A DNA stretch of 6,624 nt from a bacterium (GCA_004562175.1 SFRS01000045.1:1-6624), one strand, 5' to 3'. Counted from the stretch's first letter, positions 1 to 6,370 are shown. The notes: a model not told the origin generated them from the letters alone. A program made the numbers and translations.

Positions 1-657
1 ATCAAGAGCCTGCGTCCCGAGGTCAAGGTTTATGGCGTACAGGCAGCAGGCGCAGCCAGCATGTTCAACGCCTTTAGAGATAAAAAATACGAAACCTTGT
101 CTAGCGTTAACACCTTTGCTGACGGCATTGCTGTCAAAACCCCCGGTGAAAATACCTTTGAAATGATTTGCAAATATGTGGACGATATTGTTACTGTAAG
201 CGAGGACGAAATCGCCACTGCTATCCTGAGCTTGATTGAAAAGCAAAAGCTCATTGCTGAGGGTGCCGGTGCAACTCCTGTGGCTGCTGCTATTTTCAAC
301 AAGCTGCCGCTCAAGGGCAAGAAGACTGTTTGCCTGGTTTCCGGCGGCAATATCGATGTTAACATCCTTTCCCGCGTCATCACCCGTGGCCAAATCACCA
401 CCGGTCGCAAGGCAGACCTTGTGATCGTGCTGGACGACCGTCCGGGACAGCTGCGCCAGGTCAGCGAAATCGTCAGCAACTGCGGTGCCAACGTGGTTGG
501 CGTGCAGCATAACCGCAGCGACGTCAACATGCCCATCACCGGCTGCTATTTGAAGCTGGAGCTGGAGACCCGCGACCAAGCCCAAATCGACGAAATCAAG
601 ACCAAGCTGCTGGCAGCAGGCTTTACTCTTTTGAACAACAACGCCGTGCATTATTAA
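1..657 (+). CDS. ilvA: Threonine ammonia-lyase (threonine dehydratase), 5' truncated by the window edge
   Basis: PLP-dependent cytoplasmic enzyme that deaminates L-threonine to 2-oxobutyrate and ammonia, the entry step to isoleucine or, in fermenters, threonine catabolism. The reading frame is open from base 1 and gives 218 residues to the TAA at 655-657, so the PLP-lysine half lies outside the window. What remains fits the family: EGAGATP, then the glycine-rich SGGNIDVN near visible residues 115-122, a hallmark of ilvA/tdcB enzymes. From about residue 137 (KADLVIVLDDRPGQL) to the end lies a single ACT-type regulatory domain. One ACT domain suggests the short form of roughly 400 residues rather than the long two-ACT E. 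coli IlvA. Biosynthetic versus catabolic (TdcB-like) use cannot be decided from this half. The gene converges on tctA and ends just before a strong terminator. The product call is firm; the symbol is less so. Confidence 0.93.
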   Translation: MKSLRPEVKVYGVQAAGAASMFNAFRDKKYETLSSVNTFADGIAVKTPGENTFEMICKYVDDIVTVSEDEIATAILSLIEKQKLIAEGAGATPVAAAIFNKLPLKGKKTVCLVSGGNIDVNILSRVITRGQITTGRKADLVIVLDDRPGQLRQVSEIVSNCGANVVGVQHNRSDVNMPITGCYLKLELETRDQAQIDEIKTKLLAAGFTLLNNNAVHY

Positions 658-673
658 ATTTGAGAAGAAAAGA

Positions 674-708
674 ACCGCAATCCATGCACTGGATTGCGGT
701 TTTTCTTT
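674..708. terminator. Intrinsic terminator between convergent ilvA and tctA, probably bidirectional
   Basis: A perfect 11-bp stem, ACCGCAATCCA (674-684) with TGGATTGCGGT (690-700), encloses a 5-base loop and is followed on the plus strand by TTTTCTTT. It lies 16 bases after the ilvA stop. On the minus strand the same stem is followed by TTCTTTTCTTC, and the tctA stop lies 43 bases beyond it, so one structure can end both convergent transcripts. Confidence 0.9.
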
Positions 709-711
709 GGG

Positions 712-726
712 GTAACGAAACGTTAC
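712..726. repeat. Short perfect hairpin downstream of tctA
   Basis: GTAACG (712-717) and CGTTAC (721-726) form a perfect 6-bp inverted repeat around AAA. It sits between the tctA stop and the shared terminator. No T-run follows it on either strand, so it is not a terminator by itself. It could be a 3'-end stabilising hairpin of the tctBA mRNA or a protein-binding palindrome; the sequence does not say which. Confidence 0.4.
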
Positions 727-750
727 TCAAAACAGATGTTTGTATACTTC

Positions 751-2232
751 CTATGCTCTTTTCCACAGCTTGCCCAAAACCGGGGACAGCAGGGACAGCA
801 CTGCTGCTATCAGGAAGAACAGGCACAAGGGACGGGTGTAGAAGATGCTGAAATTGCCATCGCTCATGATCAGGGAGCCCACGAAGTTTTGCTCCGCCAT
901 GCCACCCAAGATGATGCCGATGATGATGGCCGACATGGAGAAGCCTAATTTATTGAGGAAATAGCCCAAAAAGCCGCTCACCACCATCAAATATACGTCG
1001 TTAAGAGAATTGTTGTAGGAATAGGTACCCACAAAGGTCATCATCACGATGATGGGCAATAAAATATGCACGGGCACGTTGACCACCTTGGTAAAGAGGC
1101 GAATCAGGCTGAAGCCCATGATACCCATGATGATATTGGCCAACAAAAGTCCGATGAAGATAGCGTATACGTCCGGCGCTTTTTCCACAAAGAGCAAGGG
1201 ACCGGGCTGCAGGCCCTGCACCATCAGAGCGCCCATCATAATGGCGGTGGCACCGTCGCCGGGAATACCCAATGTCAGCACGGGAATGAAGGCACCGCCG
1301 GACACAGCATTATTGCCCGCTTCGGAGGCGCAAATGCCCTCGGGCTCGCCGTTACCGAAATTGCTGCCATGCTTGGACCAGCGCTTGGCTTGGTCATAGG
1401 AGACGAAGGAAGCAATGTCGCCGCCGGTACCGGGCACGCAGCCGATGAAGGTGCCGATGAAGGAGGAGCGCAACAGGGTTACGAAAACCCGCTTGATATC
1501 TGCCATGGAGGGCAAAAGTCTATCAATCACCATGTGCTGCTCACTGCGCTCGTTGTGATAATATTCTTCGATGCTGCCCAAAACCTGGGCAAAGGCAAAA
1601 ACGCCAATCAAGATGGGTATAAAGGAGACGCCACCCAAAAGGTAGGTGGTGTCCAAGGTGAAGCGAATGGTGCCGGTCATGGCATCAATGCCCACAGTGG
1701 CCAAGAAAAGTCCGATGAGGCCACCCATGATGCCCTTCACCACGCTGCCGCTGGAAACGCTGGTGATGATACTGAGGCCAAAAATGGCTAAGGCAAAATA
1801 TTCCGGCTTGGAAAATTGTAGTGCCACCTTGGCCAGCTGGGGTGCCAGCAAAATCAGGCAAATGGTACTGAAAACGCCGCCGAAGGTGCTGGCCAGCGTG
1901 GAAAGACCTAAAGCACGGCCGGGCTGGCGCAGCTTGGTGGCCATGGGATAGCCATCCAGTGTGGTGGCCACAGAGGCCGGGGTACCGGGGGTTTTTAACA
2001 AAATGGCACTAATACTGCCGCCGTAAATGGCACCGCAGTAAATGCCGAGCAGCATCAGGATGCCGCCAATGCCGTGGAAGGTAAAGGCCAAGGGAAAGAG
2101 CAGCGCCAAGCCCATGTTCACGCTGAGGCCCGGCATGCAGCCGAAGGCAATGCCCACCAGCACGCCCATCACTAGTCCCAACAGGTTCAAGGGCACCATG
2201 ATCATATTTAACGCACTTATGATATCTGCCAT
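751..2232 (-). CDS. tctA: Tripartite tricarboxylate transporter permease, large subunit TctA
   Basis: Large membrane subunit (493 residues, normal for the family) of a TTT-type secondary carboxylate transporter. It forms the translocation path in the inner membrane and works with TctB and a periplasmic TctC binding protein. About a dozen hydrophobic segments span the protein. The two-fold internal repeat of the family is visible: GCMPGLS at residues 31-37 is matched by GCVPGTG at 264-270, and the KTPGTPASVATTLDG region (80-94) by the LGIPGDGATAIMMGAL region (321-336). The conserved block EGICASEAGNNA lies at 298-309. The ATG at 2230-2232 is supported by AGGAGG (2241-2246) eight bases upstream. 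That ribosome binding site overlaps the tctB stop, so the two genes are very probably translationally coupled. Substrate is not readable from sequence; citrate is the best-known case, but the family handles many carboxylates. Confidence 0.95.
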   Translation of the reverse strand: MADIISALNMIMVPLNLLGLVMGVLVGIAFGCMPGLSVNMGLALLFPLAFTFHGIGGILMLLGIYCGAIYGGSISAILLKTPGTPASVATTLDGYPMATKLRQPGRALGLSTLASTFGGVFSTICLILLAPQLAKVALQFSKPEYFALAIFGLSIITSVSSGSVVKGIMGGLIGLFLATVGIDAMTGTIRFTLDTTYLLGGVSFIPILIGVFAFAQVLGSIEEYYHNERSEQHMVIDRLLPSMADIKRVFVTLLRSSFIGTFIGCVPGTGGDIASFVSYDQAKRWSKHGSNFGNGEPEGICASEAGNNAVSGGAFIPVLTLGIPGDGATAIMMGALMVQGLQPGPLLFVEKAPDVYAIFIGLLLANIIMGIMGFSLIRLFTKVVNVPVHILLPIIVMMTFVGTYSYNNSLNDVYLMVVSGFLGYFLNKLGFSMSAIIIGIILGGMAEQNFVGSLIMSDGNFSIFYTRPLCLFFLIAAVLSLLSPVLGKLWKRA

Positions 2233-2240
2233 TGCTATTC

Positions 2241-2246
2241 CCTCCT
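2241..2246 (-). promoter_or_regulatory. Ribosome binding site of tctA, overlapping the tctB stop codon
   Basis: On the minus strand AGGAGG lies 8 bases before the tctA ATG, and its first two bases are the last two of the tctB TAG (2245-2247). Ribosomes finishing tctB therefore terminate on the tctA binding site, the usual arrangement for coupled translation of two subunits. Confidence 0.8.
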
Positions 2247-2718
2247 AGGACAAGAAAATGGACTGCGGCATTTTGGTGTGCAGCAGTACGCCGAAAATGA
2301 GATAGATAAAGGCCAAGGTCAAAACCGTGGTCAACAAAATACCCTTTTTATCGTGGTAGTCCATGAGCTTCATGGTGGCGATGATGAGCACCGCCGCTGC
2401 GGGATAGAAGCCCAGCAGGTTGATGAGCACACAGAACAGCACCACTAATCCCATCATAATATAGACACGTTTGTTGGCTGGGGTGGTGAGGTTTACCTTT
2501 TGACCGGACAGGTCAGCACGCTTGGAAAAGGTAAAAATCAGGAGCACCACTGCTGCCACTGTCAGGGCGCAGCCAAGGCTGAAGGGCCAAAAGCCGGGCC
2601 CAGGGCCATTTTCGGTGAACTGCATGGGGAAGGCCGCCGAAGCACTCATGATGAGTCCGCCCAGGACCATACCCACTACACCCACAATGTAATTACAAAT
2701 GGTCATATTATTCATCAT
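2245..2718 (-). CDS. tctB: Tripartite tricarboxylate transporter small membrane subunit TctB
   Basis: Small membrane subunit of the TTT transporter, partner of TctA. The protein of about 157 residues has the family layout: an N-terminal membrane helix (about residues 9-28), a short loop ending in PGPGFWPF (about 39-46) that leads into a second helix (about 47-65), a polar cytoplasmic stretch rich in K, N and T, and two or three further hydrophobic segments up to about residue 146. The 5' end reads TTG ATG ATG ATG AAT AAT ATG. AGGAG at 2725-2729 directly abuts the TTG, so the TTG (2722-2724) cannot be the practical start. The ATG at 2716-2718 (spacing 6) or 2713-2715 (spacing 9) fits best, and 2718 is given here. 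The gene lies 12 bases before tctA. A tctC gene normally precedes or accompanies this pair but is absent upstream. Confidence 0.9.
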   Translation of the reverse strand: MMNNMTICNYIVGVVGMVLGGLIMSASAAFPMQFTENGPGPGFWPFSLGCALTVAAVVLLIFTFSKRADLSGQKVNLTTPANKRVYIMMGLVVLFCVLINLLGFYPAAAVLIIATMKLMDYHDKKGILLTTVLTLAFIYLIFGVLLHTKMPQSIFLS

Positions 2719-2724
2719 CATCAA

Positions 2725-2729
2725 CTCCT
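2725..2729 (-). promoter_or_regulatory. Ribosome binding site of tctB
   Basis: AGGAG on the minus strand precedes a run of potential start codons (TTG, then three ATGs in frame). Spacing of 6 bases to the ATG at 2718 and 9 bases to the ATG at 2715 favours these two over the TTG, which directly abuts the site. Confidence 0.7.
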
Positions 2730-2783
2730 GTAGAGTTATAAATCAACCTTGAAATTCATTACCAAAAGCGTTATCGCTCAAAG

Positions 2784-2983
2784 GTATACCTGTGAAGTGC
2801 TACGGTCTGCGAATGCTTGATGCAATGTTCACATAGAGCGCTTAATCCGTCAAGATAAAAACATGCCGTAGCGTGACGAGGCGCTTCGCGAACATGCGAG
2901 CCTGTCCATGGCAATCGCAGTTCGATTATTCATCGCAATGCTATCGTGGTCGCATTCTTGCCTCCGCCACTTCCCAGGTATAC
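2784..2983. repeat. Inverted-repeat pair bounding a 200-bp segment
   Basis: GTATACCTGTGAAGTG at 2784-2799 is matched in inverse orientation by 2968-2983 (GTATACCTGGGAAGTG when reversed), 15 of 16 bases. The similarity resumes further in: after 11 and 10 bases respectively both arms read GAATGC (2811-2816; reversed at 2952-2957). Just outside each arm is a small hairpin, AGCGTTATCGCT on the left and TTCGCAAGCGAA on the right. A further inverted pair GCTACGG/CCGTAGC (2799-2805 and 2866-2872) starts on the last base of the left arm. The arms look like related copies, as in the ends of a miniature inverted-repeat element or in a long-range RNA stem. Confidence 0.6.
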
Positions 2984-3067
2984 GCTTTTCGCTTGCGAAG
3001 TTTCGATGTAATATCTGAAATTGAGTAATAAGTAAGCAGCAGGTGAGCTGTGATTTTTAGCAAATGA

Positions 3068-3174
3068 GTGGCTTGGTACAATGGCCTCAAGGGTTCGAAA
3101 ACGTAAATTATTCTGCGAGACAAATAGTACCCCGCAGAGGCCAATTGGACCCCACGAAATTTGCGTCTAGCCAC
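3068..3174. other. Nested stem structure, candidate structured RNA domain
   Basis: GGTACAATGGCCTC (3075-3088) pairs with GAGGCCAATTGGACC (3137-3151): 13 of 14 positions pair, with one single-base bulge, including a perfect 7-bp TGGCCTC/GAGGCCA core. An outer helix GTGGCT (3068-3073) with AGCCAC (3169-3174) closes it, and an inner helix CTGCG (3113-3117) with CGCAG (3133-3137) lies in the loop, sharing one base with the core. The strand is undetermined. Both neighbouring operons run on the minus strand, which makes a minus-strand transcript the simpler guess. I do not recognise a named RNA family in it. Confidence 0.45.
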
Positions 3175-3210
3175 CAAAAGGACAGCTTCCTGCTTGCATA
3201 TTGCTAAGTG

Positions 3211-3250
3211 CGCGGTATTTACAAAATAACGATTTCGAAAAATCACCGCG
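3211..3250 (-). other. Bulged hairpin with an inner UUCG-loop stem, 27 bases after ynbB
   Basis: On the minus strand CGCGGTGATTT (3250-3240) pairs with AAATACCGCG (3220-3211), 10 pairs with one bulged G. As an alternative to the AT-rich end of this helix, the segment 3244-3231 forms GATTT-TTCG-AAATC, a 5-bp stem with a UUCG loop when transcribed from the minus strand. The closing CGCGGT/ACCGCG helix would hold in either fold. It sits in the 3' untranslated region of ynbB and about 500 bases ahead of tctB. Confidence 0.45.
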
Positions 3251-3277
3251 AGCATGATGCTTGCTTATTACGAATTT

Positions 3278-4525
3278 CTATTCTTTAGGTCCTACCCTCT
3301 TCGCCGCAGCCATAATTGCTAAACGACCATGCTCGAAGGTCAGGCCGCCTTGGAAGAACACGTTATAGGGCTCGCGGCAGGGGCCGTCAGCGCTGAGCTC
3401 AATGGATGCTCCCTGTACAAAGGTACCTGCAGCCATGACGATATCATCCTGATAGCCCGGCAAGGGTGCCGGCACCGGCTCCACATGAGCATCCACCGGA
3501 GAATTGCTCTGAATCGCAATACAAAAATCGCAAAGGCGTTTTCTGCTCTCCAGCTTAATGGCTTGAATAATATCGTGGCGTGCTTCCTGAGGCAAAGGCT
3601 TCACCTCATAGCCCAGCTTTTGGAACACAGCCGCCGCAAAAATCGCCGTCTTCACAGCCTGCAGCACCACATGGGGCGCAAGGAACAGGCCTTGATAAAA
3701 CTCGCGTTGGGTGTCGCCTAAAGTAGCACCCATCTCGCCGCCGAGGCCCGGCGCTGTCAAGCGATAAGAAGCATTCTCCACCAAATCAGTGCGGCCCACA
3801 ATATAACCACCGGTAGGAGCAAGGCCACCGCCCAAATTCTTAATCAAAGAGCCGGCCATAATATCCGCGCCCACCTCCGTGGGCTCCTTTTGCTCGATGA
3901 ACTCGCCGTAGCAGTTGTCCACGTAGGCAATCACATCGGGGTTAGCCTCCTTAGCGGCAGCGATAATGCGGCCAATCTCCTCCACGCTGATGGTCTTGCG
4001 CAGGCTGCTATAGCCGCAGGAGCGCTGAATATGCACCATCTTGGTGTTCTTAGTCACAATCTTCTTCACTGCGTCCAAATCCACATGCTCCCCACTCATG
4101 GGCAGCTCCTTGTAGCTAATGCCCAGATCCACAAGGCTGCCCTTGGTCTTCACGGGATAGCCGATGATGGATTGCATAGTGTCGTAGGGAGTGCCGGTGA
4201 GGCCGATGAGCTCGTCCCCGGGGCGCAAATTTCCCAAAAGTGCTACGGCCAAGGCATGGGTGCCGCTGACAAATTGGGAACGGACTAAAGCTGCCTCCGT
4301 CTTAAAAATCTCCGCATAAATCAAATCCAGAGTATCACGGCCCACATCGCTATAGCCATAGCCGGTGGTGGGCTTCAAATAATAATCGCTGACCATGTTA
4401 TTGCGGAAAGCGGTAATAACCTTTTCGGTGTTCACCAGAGCGGCTGCTTCCAGCTCCGGTGCGTGCTTGGCCACCTCGGCCAAGGCATATGCTTCTATTG
4501 CTTGATAATCTATTGTTTCTGTCAA
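3278..4525 (-). CDS. ynbB: PLP-dependent methionine gamma-lyase family protein (YnbB-like)
   Basis: Fold-type I PLP enzyme of the Met_gamma_lyase / COG4100 family, sometimes annotated as an aluminium-resistance protein; its physiological reaction is not settled, though C-S lyase chemistry on methionine or cystathionine-like substrates is expected. Counting from the TTG chosen here, SGTHA (87-91) is the PLP-phosphate region, D203 in VDNCYGEF the expected ring-nitrogen partner, and K229 in SLIKNLGGG the expected Schiff-base lysine. Full length is about 415 residues, normal for the family. Start: a GTG at 4532-4534 opens the frame, but AAGGTGA (4537-4531) overlaps it and lies 5 bases before the in-frame TTG at 4523-4525, so the TTG is preferred; the difference is three residues. 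The gene begins 17 bases after the hflX stop. The hflX-ynbB order is also that of Bacillus subtilis, which supports the assignment and a shared operon. Confidence 0.9.
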   Translation of the reverse strand: MTETIDYQAIEAYALAEVAKHAPELEAAALVNTEKVITAFRNNMVSDYYLKPTTGYGYSDVGRDTLDLIYAEIFKTEAALVRSQFVSGTHALAVALLGNLRPGDELIGLTGTPYDTMQSIIGYPVKTKGSLVDLGISYKELPMSGEHVDLDAVKKIVTKNTKMVHIQRSCGYSSLRKTISVEEIGRIIAAAKEANPDVIAYVDNCYGEFIEQKEPTEVGADIMAGSLIKNLGGGLAPTGGYIVGRTDLVENASYRLTAPGLGGEMGATLGDTQREFYQGLFLAPHVVLQAVKTAIFAAAVFQKLGYEVKPLPQEARHDIIQAIKLESRKRLCDFCIAIQSNSPVDAHVEPVPAPLPGYQDDIVMAAGTFVQGASIELSADGPCREPYNVFFQGGLTFEHGRLAIMAAAKRVGPKE

Positions 4526-4530
4526 ATCAT

Positions 4531-4537
4531 TCACCTT
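4531..4537 (-). promoter_or_regulatory. Ribosome binding site that decides the ynbB start
   Basis: AAGGTGA on the minus strand matches the GGAGGTGA anti-SD complement and lies 5 bases before TTG at 4525. It physically covers the upstream in-frame GTG (4534), which itself has no usable binding site before it. Confidence 0.55.
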
Positions 4538-4542
4538 ACAAA

Positions 4543-6369
4543 TTATTTTTTGATATATTGCTCAAATTCGGCCACCTGCTCGGCCTCCATGCGCACCTTG
4601 AGCAAAGTGCCCTCGGCCAAATATTCCTGCTCCAGCACCGTACCGGCGGCGTGCAAGCGGGACACAGCGGCAGAATTGCTGTAGGGCACCAGGAAGCTTT
4701 CCTCCACGGCCTTCAGCTTCAAATTTTCGGCAATCAGCTCCAACAGGCCGTCCAAATTGAGGCCCACCTTGGCGCTGATGCAAATAGCGTTCTCTTCCTT
4801 AGCCAAGCGTGCGGGCAAAGCGCTGTCCGCAGGCAGCTTATCAATTTTGTTATAGACCGTGATGATGGTCTTGTCCTTGGCACCAAGCTCGTTCAAAACC
4901 TGATACACAGCGTTGCTCTGCTCCTTGTAGAGCTCGTGGCTCACATCAATCACGTGGAGCAGCACATCCGCCTCCACTACCTCCTCCAAGGTGGACTGGA
5001 AGGCCGCCACCAGCTGGTGGGGCAGGCGTTGGATAAAGCCAACGGTGTCCGTCAAAATAGCCTGCTGCTTGTGGGGCAAATCCAGCTGCCGAGTGGTGGG
5101 GTCAAGGGTCGCAAAAAGCTGATCCTTGGCGTAAATATCGGAATTGGTCAAAGTGTTCAGCAGGGTGGACTTGCCGGCATTTGTATAACCGACCAAGCTC
5201 ACTGTGGGCACGCTGGCCTTGGCGCGGCCTGCACGGTGCAGGGTGCGCACATTCTTGACCTTGCTGATGCAGTCCTTGATAAAGGCGATGCGGTCGCGGA
5301 TGCGACGGCGATCAACTTCTAGTTTCGTTTCGCCGGGACCGCGGGTGCCGATGCCGCCGCCCAGGCGGGACAGGGCCAGGCCCTTGCCCATAATGCGGGG
5401 CAGAGTGTATTGCAGCTGGGCCAGCTCGACCTGCAGCTTGCCCTCATTGGTACGGGCACGCTGAGCAAAGATGTCGAGAATCAAGGCCGTGCGGTCGAGG
5501 ACCCGTACGCCCATGGCCTGCTCGATATTGCGCTGCTGGGCCGGAGAGAGCTCGTCATCGAAAATGCACAGGTCCACATTCTCCTGTTGCACATAAAGAG
5601 CCAACTCCTGCACCTTGCCCCGGCCGATGAAAAAGGCCGGGTCGGGCTTGGGTCGCTTTTGTAAGAACTTGGCGACCACCTCCGCGCCGGCGGTGTCCGC
5701 CAGCTGCTTGAGCTCCTCCAAGGAATCCTCGCAGGTCCAGCCCAAGCTGCTAGCCCCGCCGGCGTATTCCATGCCAACAAGGATGGCACGTTCGGCGCTT
5801 TGCGCCAAGCTGGAGGTGCCAGCCTGCTTGTCCAAGATGCGCTCCACCATAGCCACTAGGTTCGGGAAGAAGATGCCCTCGGCCTGCTCTAACGAGGCAG
5901 GCCCGTAGCATTCCACAGTGTACTGCTCGTTCTCATCCATGCCCGTGATCATGCCAAAGGTAATGGTGCTTTGGGCAAAATCAGGCGCGGTGACGCCAAT
6001 GGCCACCATGGCGTCAAAGCGCTTGTTTTTCAAAGCACTGATATCCACGCCGCTCAGGGCAGGATTGCCGTTGGGATGGGTGTGCACGCAGCGCACACCG
6101 CTCAAACGGCTGCTGCCCCGGCGGCCATCAATAGCGGGCAGCTCCACGCTCTGGTCATCGCCCACGGCCACGGCCAGAATCTGGCCGCTGCGGCTGATGT
6201 AAACGGATACCTCGCGGTTGATAAAGTCCGTCACATCAGCCATGCGAGCGGCCAGCTCCGCAGTGAGCAGCTGCCCGCTTTCAAAGCGGATGTCATAAAA
6301 TGTTTTCAGTTCGTCTATTACAGAATTACGGATACCCTTCAGGTTACCGTAAATTTCATTCTGCGCCAT
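4543..6369 (-). CDS. hflX: Ribosome-associated GTPase HflX with N-terminal JAMM-like extension
   Basis: GTPase that binds the large ribosomal subunit; in other bacteria it splits stalled or hibernating 70S ribosomes, for instance after heat or antibiotic stress. The protein has 608 residues, about 180 more than E. coli HflX. Residues 1 to about 192 are an extension; the canonical HflX N-domain starts near ERAILVGMEY (193) and contains FFIGRGKVQEL (247-256). The HflX glycine-rich segment GGGIGTRGPGET is at 337-348. The G domain shows G1 GYTNAGKST (394-402), G2 ATLDPTTR (420-427), G3 DTVGF (441-445), G4 NKID (507-510) and G5 SAK (532-534). The extension carries HTHPNGNPALSGVD (96-109), matching the JAMM metalloprotease signature HxHx7SxxD, with E53 as a candidate catalytic Glu. 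From memory similar extensions occur in other clostridial HflX proteins. The ATG follows a G-rich binding site at a palindrome. ynbB follows at once. Confidence 0.95.
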   Translation of the reverse strand: MAQNEIYGNLKGIRNSVIDELKTFYDIRFESGQLLTAELAARMADVTDFINREVSVYISRSGQILAVAVGDDQSVELPAIDGRRGSSRLSGVRCVHTHPNGNPALSGVDISALKNKRFDAMVAIGVTAPDFAQSTITFGMITGMDENEQYTVECYGPASLEQAEGIFFPNLVAMVERILDKQAGTSSLAQSAERAILVGMEYAGGASSLGWTCEDSLEELKQLADTAGAEVVAKFLQKRPKPDPAFFIGRGKVQELALYVQQENVDLCIFDDELSPAQQRNIEQAMGVRVLDRTALILDIFAQRARTNEGKLQVELAQLQYTLPRIMGKGLALSRLGGGIGTRGPGETKLEVDRRRIRDRIAFIKDCISKVKNVRTLHRAGRAKASVPTVSLVGYTNAGKSTLLNTLTNSDIYAKDQLFATLDPTTRQLDLPHKQQAILTDTVGFIQRLPHQLVAAFQSTLEEVVEADVLLHVIDVSHELYKEQSNAVYQVLNELGAKDKTIITVYNKIDKLPADSALPARLAKEENAICISAKVGLNLDGLLELIAENLKLKAVEESFLVPYSNSAAVSRLHAAGTVLEQEYLAEGTLLKVRMEAEQVAEFEQYIKK

Positions 6370-6370
6370 T

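Larger units (their letters stand above)
2730..3277. other. Non-coding stretch of about 550 bp rich in inverted repeats, between ynbB and tctB
   Basis: No ORF here carries a recognisable protein. The longest, 104 codons on the minus strand from 3255 to 2941, has no ribosome binding site, a low-complexity basic translation and runs straight through the stems described below. The stretch instead contains an inverted-repeat pair (2784-2983), a nested stem structure (3068-3174) and a bulged hairpin with an inner stem-loop (3211-3250). A short stem GCAAGCA/TGCTCGC (minus strand, 3248-3264) follows the ynbB stop and could be a weak terminator, but its T-run (ATTTTT) starts several bases later. TTCGAA occurs at 3094-3099 and 3234-3239. 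It could be a long structured leader of tctBA, an independent RNA, or the remains of a small non-autonomous mobile element; I cannot choose between these from one copy. No convincing sigma-70 promoter was found. Confidence 0.6.

Noticed and set aside
1066..1791. 241-codon plus-strand ORF
   Set aside because: Lies entirely opposite tctA; its His/Gly/Ala/Asn-rich translation is the mirror of a hydrophobic membrane protein, not a real product.
2737..2760. TATAAC on the minus strand as a -10 box for tctB
   Set aside because: No acceptable -35 box at 16-18 bases, and a start site there would leave almost no leader before the ribosome binding site.
2827..2860. TTGACG on the minus strand as a -35 box upstream of tctB
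   Set aside because: At 17 bases the expected -10 position reads GAACAT, a poor match, and other spacings give nothing better.
3071..3105. GGGTTCGAAAAC, resembling a tRNA T-arm
   Set aside because: No matching acceptor, D-arm or anticodon arm around it, and the T-stem does not close properly; no tRNA can be drawn.
2941..3255. 104-codon ORF on the minus strand in the ynbB-tctB gap
   Set aside because: No ribosome binding site before its ATG, no recognisable family or motif, an unusual Leu/Arg/Tyr-rich translation, and the frame runs through several inverted repeats that better explain the sequence.
2730..3277. Degenerate tctC gene in the gap
   Set aside because: No stretch of any minus-strand frame that I could read resembles a TctC binding protein, and the inverted repeats are not expected in a decayed gene.
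4459..5322. 287-codon plus-strand ORF
   Set aside because: Antisense to the C-terminal half of hflX and the start of ynbB; no family features and no proper start context, whereas the minus-strand genes have clear motifs.
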